Position numbers and translations under genes: made by a program
In this document: positions 60,801-64,000 of the stretch, piece after piece
Layout of the letters: each line of letters begins with the position of its first letter
Position numbering within the stretch: the stretch's first letter is position 1
NCBI RefSeq assembly: GCF_027580225.2
Contig: NW_027395284.1
Span: 1,569,478-1,633,477 of the forward strand
Direction of reading: 5' to 3'
From: Misgurnus anguillicaudatus
Lineage: Eukaryota > Chordata > Actinopteri > Cypriniformes > Cobitidae
DNA: 64,000 bases
Notes under the pieces: model-generated
Told to the model about the DNA's origin: nothing
The model's input: only the letters and a program-made list of their open reading frames with translations
Databases searched by the model: none

Positions 60801-63636
60801 TGGTTGCGGATTTAAAAAATAGATACAGTGGTGCAGGGCGAGCTGGAGTGGGTCAAATAATTTCATAAAAGGGGGACCCGCAGTTTGGAAAAAAACCTGA
60901 CCCGCGCATCACTTTCGGGCATGGTTCAAGACAACATATGAGTGTGCCCCAAGCCTCTGAGGTGTTAATATGAAATCTTTAGGTGCAAAGTTGCCCCAGT
61001 GACAGCAAGGGAATATTTATTGACCATTTATTTTCTGAAAGTATAAGATCACCGAGCCAACAAAAAGTTGCTTATACCAGGAACTGAGGCTTTGCCGAGT
61101 TGAAGTTCTCCTGTAGTTTAGACACAGTGTGAGCATCACCCCCCAAATCAACTTTTGATGCTGGAGCAAAGATCTCATCCATTGACTTTAAATCATGAAG
61201 AACCTGCAGGGAATGAACAAAAAGGTTGACTCTCAATAAAATTTTATTTTGAATTAAATCAATACTTTCTTTAAATGCTCTTATAAGTGATGAAAAATAA
61301 ACTTTTTATTAAAATTTATCTCATAAACTTTGTGTCATCAACCAAAAAAGAAGGTATTAGTATTACATATCAATTAAATATTTAAGACAGTTTTTTTAAG
61401 GATCCACACATAACAACAAATACACCAGCCAACTTTTATTGTGTATCAAAACCTTTCATAAAAGTTGTCTTTGTGTTTTAAACAATGCAAGTTCTCGTCT
61501 TAGGACAACTTCAAATATTGCTGTCATCTTTTCTCCCCTTATCCCCAAATCGCGATTAAAGCCAGTCCTCCTTCCTTGCAGAATGCAATACATCTGCTCA
61601 ACCAATCACAGCGCACTATTCCACACATTGTAAACAATAATGGCGGCGCAGAATCCTAGTTTTCCTCATCTACTTTGTACTTCGTGATGAACAAACAAAC
61701 AAAATAATACTTTTGATGGCATTGATAAACCTGTGGTGGGTTTCTGTGGCGGGAAAGAAACGTAAGCCATCAAAATCTAATAATTTACATGAGAGGCACT
61801 CGGGCGAAGAATAAATGCCGGCTGTTGCTTGTTCTCCCGACAGCATCAAGCTTCTGTCATGCTAACACATTGACCCCAGAGAATCTTATGAAAAACGTTC
61901 CATTATTTTATTCGAAGTCAACGAAAATCGAGCAGGACCAAAACATTTTACAGCTGATCGCTGTAAAAAAAGTTCAGCGATGACGTCCCAAGGATGACAG
62001 CAGCAATGACAGTGTTCTTAATATGACAAAGTAAGTGTTTTGATTAATGACATACATTTTTTTTATCAATGTATAACACTAGTCGCCTAAATGAATATAA
62101 CATGGCAAAGATGAATGCACATTTATATATTAATTCAATAGATTTATAGCATTTTGAAAAACTTGTCATGGATTTATTGCATTTTGCGGAAAAATAATCC
62201 GTTTTTATAATAAATCTTTAAAAAACAAATTACGGATTTGAATTTTTAAATGTTATATAACCTAAAGATGCTAATGTTAAAGTAACAGAAAATGATTGTT
62301 TTCATCTTGTCACTTTCTTGTTATAGAAAACAAATTTTTTCCCAAATAGTCAAAATGTATTTATTGCGTTTTGGAACAAAACTCTTCATTTGTAGGTCTA
62401 AAACAACATGAGGGTAAGTAAATGATGACAAAATTTTCATTTTTGGGTATCCCTTAAACAAAGTGAACAGGGTCAATTTTGATGCCCTGTGTGTGTTCAT
62501 GTAGCTCAGTTGGTAAGCCATTGGTTTTGGGTATGATTTCCAGGCCAAACACATACTGATAAAATCATTTTGATAAAAACATCTGCCAAATGCATAAATA
62601 TTCAATGTCATGTTTTTTTATTGACTGAGGATGTTACCTTTTTGACCTGATCCTTGAATCGTTTCCACTGCTTTTTCACAGATTTGATCTGGCTATAATG
62701 AAGTTGCCAAGATGTCCACAAGTCAGACAACTCAGATTTTTTCTTGCTCAGAGCCTCCATAGATTTCTCTACAACATGTCCTGCTTCTTTAACGTTCAGA
62801 TTCAAGTTGCCACTAACCTGCAGGTAGTAAAAATGACAACTCGAGTCAACTCCAAGATTCCTCCATCAGCAATATAACGGCCTTCAAAGTTTCCTACCAT
62901 GTTAGAAGAGTTGATGAAGTTGTTACCCAGGTCCTGCATGGTAAAAAACCTCTGCAGCAGCGTCTGCCACTTTACATCCAGCATGTCCTTCATGGATGCT
63001 CCTGCACCTTCATTTTCCTCCTCTTCCTCTGGCTTGTTCTTGTAGCATTCCTGCAAAGTCCTAATGCGCTCCTCAACCTGGATCATCGCATGAAATATCC
63101 TCATTGGAGTAGCAGAACATAAATTGGTTTCGATACAAATATCAATCGGTATTACCGTACCTCATCAGCACAGCGCAAGAAATCCACATACGGTCTGAGA
63201 CTCTCAACGTGTAATGAAATGTTCCTGACCAGCGTTTTCATCTCCTCTGCCAAAAGCGAGGCTTTGTTGGACAACTCGGCTGTCTCGGTGGATTCCAGCC
63301 CTCGTAGCTCTTTTATAAAATTAGCAATAGGCTCGGATTCTTTTATCACATCCTTCAGAACAAAAATACAGTATAATTCATAGACCAGACTCAAGATGAG
63401 ATTTTGCACATTAAAGTTTATGTCACTTTTGTTTTTTTATAAATCAGTGAAAAGTTTATATTGTAGTTTATACTGATTCTAGATTTGTGTATAGGTAACA
63501 ATAAGCATGCAGTCACCTGAGACTGTGAGAGAAGCTCAACATGTTTGTTAAGGGTGTCCTCAGCCTCAGGTAAAGTTGAACCAGGTTCTGTATTAGCCGA
63601 GAGAACACTGTGGCTTTTTTTGATCCAAGTGGAGAC
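42594..63636 (-). CDS. ccdc141: ccdc141, coiled-coil domain-containing protein 141 (CAMDI), 3' 16 exons, 5'-partial
   Basis: Sixteen exons on the minus strand join into one open frame of about 1190 residues, apart from one 1-base lesion. All introns begin GT and end AG. The order is spectrin-like helical exons, a linker, a proline-rich exon, a large Ser/Thr-rich disordered exon, an Ig I-set domain and a hydrophobic C-terminus. Spectrin-like repeats followed by a single C-terminal Ig domain identify CCDC141. The family is known as a DISC1- and myosin II-associated protein acting in neuronal migration, and it lies beside titin in mammals. Mammalian forms are about 1450-1530 residues, so roughly 300 N-terminal residues lie beyond the right edge. 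The promoter is not in the window. Recognition is from memory of the family; no alignment was run. Confidence 0.88.
43499..43555 (+). mobile_element. SINE 3' tail fragment
   Basis: AAGTCGCTTCGGATTAAAGC followed by GTCTGCTGAATGAATAAA is the tail of the common teleost tRNA SINE. In the last ccdc141 intron. Confidence 0.6.
43683..43815 (-). mobile_element. tRNA-derived SINE, partial
   Basis: Read on the minus strand it gives TGAATGCACTGTAAGTTGCT and GGATAAAAGAGTCTGCC in SINE order, with a degraded head (GAGCATTGCGTACTGAATT). In the last ccdc141 intron. Confidence 0.65.
43868..44685 (-). CDS. ccdc141: ccdc141 exon o, large disordered exon and first half of Ig domain
   Basis: 818 bases, 272 codons plus two bases (phase 0 to 2). 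It begins [15 protein letters not shown] after acceptor GAACAG. The first ~230 residues are Ser, Thr, Pro and Asn-rich and look disordered. The last ~40 start the Ig domain ([15 protein letters not shown], then GFPEPTLTW). The donor is GTGGGT; ending the exon at TG makes the next G complete a Trp codon and yields the canonical TWFKNG of I-set domains. Confidence 0.87.
44748..46232. mobile_element. GGGTACCCGC-type element hosting another element
   Basis: Left GGGCCGGGTATCCGCGGGTA and right CGGGTCTCCAAAAATGAACCCG look like the ends of one hAT-like family. It is split by 44961-45722. In the ccdc141 intron between exons o and n. A diverged relative may lie at about 60840-60920. Confidence 0.45.
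44961..45722. mobile_element. TAGTCCCTTTCACAC-ended element
   Basis: Ends TAGTCCCTTTCACACATACA and ACTGTGTGAAAGAGGCTA are inverted repeats with two mismatches in 15. Subterminal TTTACTGGTAAATT/AATTTACCAG motifs recur on both sides. Non-coding. Confidence 0.7.
46313..46823. mobile_element. TTAA element, second copy of the 772-1538 family
   Basis: TTAA at both ends: TTAACTCTTTCCCCGCCATT and GCTGGTGGGGAATGAGTTAA. It is inserted in a GTTAAC site of an older AACATTTGTTAATGCAT repeat (about 46283-47130). Confidence 0.8.
47460..47945 (-). CDS. ccdc141: ccdc141 exon n, basic/proline-rich
   Basis: 486 bases, 162 residues, phase 0-0. It begins [14 protein letters not shown] after acceptor TTACAG and ends KPLLSDLK before donor GTGAGG. 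It is low in helix propensity, rich in Lys, Arg, Ser and Thr, and contains [12 protein letters not shown], a seven-proline run that could bind SH3, WW or EVH1 domains. Its frame runs directly into exon o. Confidence 0.85.
48021..48083 (-). CDS. ccdc141: ccdc141 exon m (small linker exon)
   Basis: A 63-base phase 0-0 exon reading [20 protein letters not shown] plus T, with donor GTAAGC. The acceptor is taken as CATAG, which keeps phase 0 with both neighbours. A second AG four bases inside would give 59 bases and break the frame. It is short and proline-bearing, so it is less secure than the others. Confidence 0.6.
48287..49707. mobile_element. TA-site-type MITE (CACTGCAAA family), copy 3, interrupted
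   Basis: Left CACTGCAAAAAATGATGTTC and right AATCATTTTTTGCAGTG. Flanks are TT rather than TA. Split by the element at 48480-49459. In the ccdc141 intron between exons m and l. Confidence 0.75.
48480..49459. mobile_element. TGAAGAGTTTGGTTCC-ended element, 980 bp
   Basis: Perfect terminal inverted repeats of at least 20 bases: TGAAGAGTTTGGTTCCAAAA and TTTTGGAACCAAACTCTTCA. TTTCTTGAAT occurs near both flanks and may be a ~10-base target duplication, as in MULEs. A related, 5'-truncated copy ends at 62388. The interior has CAATGGCGGCGC. Confidence 0.75.
50015..50717. mobile_element. TA-site MITE (CACTGCAAA family), copy 4, interrupted
   Basis: Left flank TA then CACTGCAAAAAAAAAATACT; right AATTTTTTGCAGTG. 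The right arm is split by the element at 50263-50661. The left arm is shortened. Confidence 0.75.
50263..50661. mobile_element. TAGGGATGCACGATAT-ended hAT-like element
   Basis: Ends AGGGATGCACGATAT and ATATCTGTGCATCCCT, with many TATCGG/CCGATA subterminal motifs. It lies inside the right arm of the 50015 MITE, so it is younger. No 8-bp duplication is evident. Confidence 0.7.
50929..51039 (-). CDS. ccdc141: ccdc141 exon l
   Basis: 111 bases, 37 residues, phase 0-0. It begins [16 protein letters not shown] after acceptor GATGTAG and ends LLDLEAKLQ before donor GTGAAC. It is the last clear coiled-coil exon before the disordered C-terminal half. Confidence 0.84.
51128..51313 (-). CDS. ccdc141: ccdc141 exon k
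   Basis: 186 bases, 62 residues, phase 0-0. It begins [18 protein letters not shown] after acceptor AATGCAG and ends HRAGRSGYT before donor GTGAGA. The FWCDEAS and [16 protein letters not shown] segments are the part I most readily associate with CCDC141. Confidence 0.87.
51539..51735 (-). CDS. ccdc141: ccdc141 exon j, with 1-base frameshift
   Basis: 197 bases where 198 would be expected. The first part reads [20 protein letters not shown] to SLREIED. The second part reads [18 protein letters not shown] to QQALEE in the next frame. Both splice sites are phase 0 (acceptor TTGCAG, donor GTGGGG), so the exon is short by one base near 51640-51643, where a TAA would end the downstream frame. This is either a sequencing or assembly indel or a real mutation. 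Confidence 0.8.
51773..51971. mobile_element. AAGAACC-type MITE
   Basis: CTTAAAAATAAAGGCTCC on the left and AACCTTTATTTCTTTAA on the right, with AACCAAAAATGGTTCTTTC inside. Directly abuts the TTAA element to its right. Confidence 0.6.
51972..52401 (+). mobile_element. TTAA element (GGGACATATCATG family)
   Basis: TTAAAGGGGACATATCATGA to GAAATGTCCCCTTTAA: a 12-base inverted repeat with TTAA at both ends. Best-preserved copy of this family here. Confidence 0.85.
52434..52745. mobile_element. AACATGAACTAACAATGAAC repeat
   Basis: A dispersed repeat I recognise from cyprinid genomes, with GTAACACTTTACAGTAAGG at the left. A second, interrupted copy lies at about 46283-47130. Confidence 0.5.
53059..53199 (-). 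CDS. ccdc141: ccdc141 exon i
   Basis: 141 bases, 47 residues, phase 0-0. It begins [17 protein letters not shown] after acceptor TATTTTAG and ends [11 protein letters not shown] before a GTAAGA donor. It is a very basic coiled coil and joins directly and in frame to exon h and exon j. It has no methionine. Confidence 0.86.
54783..54960. mobile_element. GGGGCAGTTTTCCGGACAGGG MITE
   Basis: GGGGCAGTTTTCCGGACAGG and CCTGTCCGGGAAACCGCCCC are inverted termini with two mismatches. 178 bases, in the large ccdc141 intron. Confidence 0.8.
56341..56488. repeat. near-perfect 148-bp hairpin with hammerhead-like core
   Basis: Arms of about 68 bases begin ACACAAAATAGTGACTGCA and end with its complement. 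The loop is about nine bases (CTTCGTCAA). On the minus strand the apex reads TTGACGAAGGC, then GCCGAAACG, resembling the CTGANGA...GAAA core of hammerhead ribozymes found in Penelope-like retroelements. The first core base is T instead of C. Confidence 0.8.
57636..57953. mobile_element. CCAGCT/AGCTGG-rich repeat
   Basis: Dense repeats of ACCAGC, CCAGCCTG and GCTGGTTTAAG in both orientations, a low-complexity cyprinid DNA element. Directly abuts the TA MITE at 57956. Confidence 0.7.
57956..58418. mobile_element. TA-site palindromic MITE (CACTGCAAA family), copy 5
   Basis: TA on both sides. CACTGCAAAAAATTATTTTC and GAAAATCATTTTTTGCAGTG. The right end lies 85 bases from exon h of ccdc141. Confidence 0.85.
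58504..58653 (-). CDS. ccdc141: ccdc141 exon h
   Basis: 150 bases, 50 residues, phase 0-0. It begins [17 protein letters not shown] and contains the spectrin-like [13 protein letters not shown] segment with its tryptophan. It ends [10 protein letters not shown] before a consensus GTGAGT donor. The acceptor is TTTCCAAG. Confidence 0.84.
58843..59004 (-). CDS. ccdc141: ccdc141 exon g
   Basis: 162 bases, 54 residues, phase 0-0. It begins [15 protein letters not shown] after acceptor TTTCAG and ends DITNTVQQS before donor GTGCGT. It is helical sequence rich in Gln and His ([16 protein letters not shown]). Confidence 0.84.
59097..59521 (-). mobile_element. TTAA element (GGGACATATCATG family), reverse
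   Basis: Reverse copy of 51972-52401: it ends GATATGTCCCCTTTAA on the plus strand; the left terminus has lost its TTAA. Confidence 0.75.
59522..60050. mobile_element. AAGAACC-type MITE copies, degraded
   Basis: Repeated AGGTTCTTT, AACCAAAAATGGTTC and TAAAAATAAAGGTGC motifs; probably two overlapping old copies. Confidence 0.5.
60081..60269 (-). CDS. ccdc141: ccdc141 exon f
   Basis: 189 bases, 63 residues, phase 0-0. It begins [16 protein letters not shown] after acceptor TTTTTAG and ends KFHQLYQE before donor GTGAAA. It is long helical coiled-coil sequence ([19 protein letters not shown]) with no Pro or Gly breaks after the first third. Confidence 0.86.
61078..61203 (-). CDS. ccdc141: ccdc141 exon e
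   Basis: 126 bases, 42 residues, phase 0-0. It begins [16 protein letters not shown] after acceptor CTGCAG and ends [10 protein letters not shown] before GTATAA. The frame is open, but a transposon-rich 1.4-kb intron separates it from exon d. Confidence 0.8.
61450..62388. mobile_element. second copy of the TGAAGAGTTTGG element, left end lost
   Basis: The interior matches 48480-49459 in order (ACATTGTAAACAATAATGGC, AAAACATTTTACAGCTGATC). The right end is TTTTGGAACAAAACTCTTCA. The left terminus is not recognisable. Confidence 0.65.
62389..62457. mobile_element. right arm of a TTAA MITE
   Basis: AACATGAGGGTAAGTAAATG and TTTTGGGTATCCCTTAA match the right arm of the 30428 family. The element at 61450-62388 probably inserted into it. 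Confidence 0.55.
62501..62609 (+). mobile_element. tRNA-derived SINE, shortened
   Basis: GTAGCTCAGTTGGTAAGCCA is a tRNA-like A-box region; the B box is degraded (GGTATGATTTCC). The tail has ACACATACTGATAAAAT and CATCTGCCAAATGCATAAAT. It ends just before exon d. Confidence 0.65.
62638..62817 (-). CDS. ccdc141: ccdc141 exon d
   Basis: 180 bases, 60 residues, phase 0-0. It begins [16 protein letters not shown] after acceptor CTGCAG. It contains [14 protein letters not shown], the tryptophan-bearing helix typical of spectrin repeats, and ends FKDQVKK before donor GTAACA. Only 80 bases of intron separate it from exon c. Confidence 0.86.
62898..63077 (-). CDS. ccdc141: ccdc141 exon c
   Basis: 180 bases, 60 residues, phase 0-0. 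It begins [15 protein letters not shown] and contains a run of five glutamates (PEEEEENEG). It then has a helix ending in NNFINSSNM before donor GTAGGA. The acidic loop separates two helices of a spectrin-like unit. Confidence 0.85.
63161..63352 (-). CDS. ccdc141: ccdc141 exon b
   Basis: 192 bases, 64 residues, phase 0-0. It begins [16 protein letters not shown] after acceptor TCTGAAG and ends DFLRCADE before donor GTACGG. It is amphipathic helix rich in Glu, Lys and Leu, about half a spectrin-like repeat. The exon length is a multiple of three and the frame joins cleanly to its neighbours on both sides. Confidence 0.85.
63517..63636 (-). CDS. ccdc141: ccdc141 exon a (first visible)
   Basis: 120 bases, 40 residues, phase 0 at both ends. 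It starts [12 protein letters not shown] after an acceptor ending CCAG and ends ELLSQSQ before a GTGACT donor. The heptad-like spacing of leucines and the WIKK motif near its start fit a spectrin-type helix. It has no internal ATG, so it is easy to miss in ORF scans. Earlier exons are beyond the window. Confidence 0.8.
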
Positions 63637-63689
63637 CTGGCAGAGTCAAAGGTTTAAGATAAATTATTAGCCAAACTATATGGGATAAA

Positions 63690-64000
63690 ATAGCGAGACT
63701 CAATACATCTACACCATAGAGACAGAGCGCAGCGCGTCATAACCTGAAAACCACGCCCACCGGTGGGGGGGCAATCAAACCGTCTCCATTGACTTTGTAT
63801 TGCGAGAGGCTGCCTCCTTGTCATTGCTGGCTTATAACAAAAAACAGAATAATGCCTAAAAGCTGCTGCGTGATAATATGTACAGCTAACAAGCCAAAAA
63901 AAAACAGAAATACGTTTTTATAAGCTGTCAAGCCATAAAACTCTAGCCTGGCTCCGCCCTCCTACATTCTTCCGCTTAATTTTCATTTCGCTTCAGAACA
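63690..64000 (+). mobile_element. THAP-domain-type DNA transposon fragment
   Basis: From ATG at 63852 the sequence reads MPKSCCVIICTANKPKKN, resembling the N-terminal zinc-coordinating C-x4-C start of THAP domains, which P-like and ISL2EU-like transposases carry. A FYKLS-like continuation is one frame off after an A-run, so it is broken. The upstream CCATTGACTTTGTATTGCG looks like repeat leader sequence. It runs off the window. Confidence 0.4.

Noticed and set aside
62501..62572. tRNA gene
   Set aside because: It has an A-box-like start but a degraded B box and a SINE tail; it is a SINE.

Overview
This window is vertebrate nuclear DNA, most likely from a teleost of the carp/zebrafish type (Cypriniformes). 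The evidence is AT-rich sequence, spliced genes with GT-AG introns, no operon structure, and a very dense mix of short non-autonomous DNA transposons typical of cyprinid genomes: elements in TTAA sites, elements in TA sites, and hAT-like elements with 8-bp target duplications. tRNA-derived SINEs and an L2-type LINE tail are also present. The species assignment is an inference.

Right third (42.6-63.6 kb, minus strand): one gene, ccdc141 (CCDC141/CAMDI), running right to left. Sixteen coding exons can be read, about 1190 residues, with the 5' end of the gene beyond the right edge. The order is spectrin-like coiled-coil exons, a short linker exon, a basic and proline-rich exon with a run of seven prolines, a large disordered exon, and an Ig I-set domain split over the last two exons. 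A hydrophobic C-terminal tail follows. The first thirteen exons from the right, and the proline-rich exon, are all multiples of three bases in phase 0, with one exception: exon 51539-51735 is one base short and shifts frame. The introns are packed with transposons, several nested inside others.

Left two thirds (1-42.5 kb): no complete gene is recognised. It holds transposon remnants separated by repeat-poor stretches (about 5.4-7.5, 17.0-17.5, 23.5-28.7, 31.4-34.1 and 37.0-37.7 kb) with the look of a regulatory gene desert. Two short open stretches on the minus strand may be real exons of an unidentified gene: 16476-16652, with a transmembrane segment and strong codon bias, and, less certainly, 26713-26880. 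An assembly gap of exactly 500 N lies at 38245-38744.

Mobile-element architecture is the most striking other content. There is a four-level nest at 34658-36521, a palindrome-in-palindrome at 3610-4895, and three hAT-like elements with perfect 8-bp target duplications (10744-11183, 19292-20439, 28715-29475). A 148-bp near-perfect hairpin at 56341-56488 carries a sequence resembling a hammerhead ribozyme core. A THAP-domain-like fragment sits at the right edge. I see no rRNA gene, functional tRNA gene, CRISPR array or prokaryotic feature.
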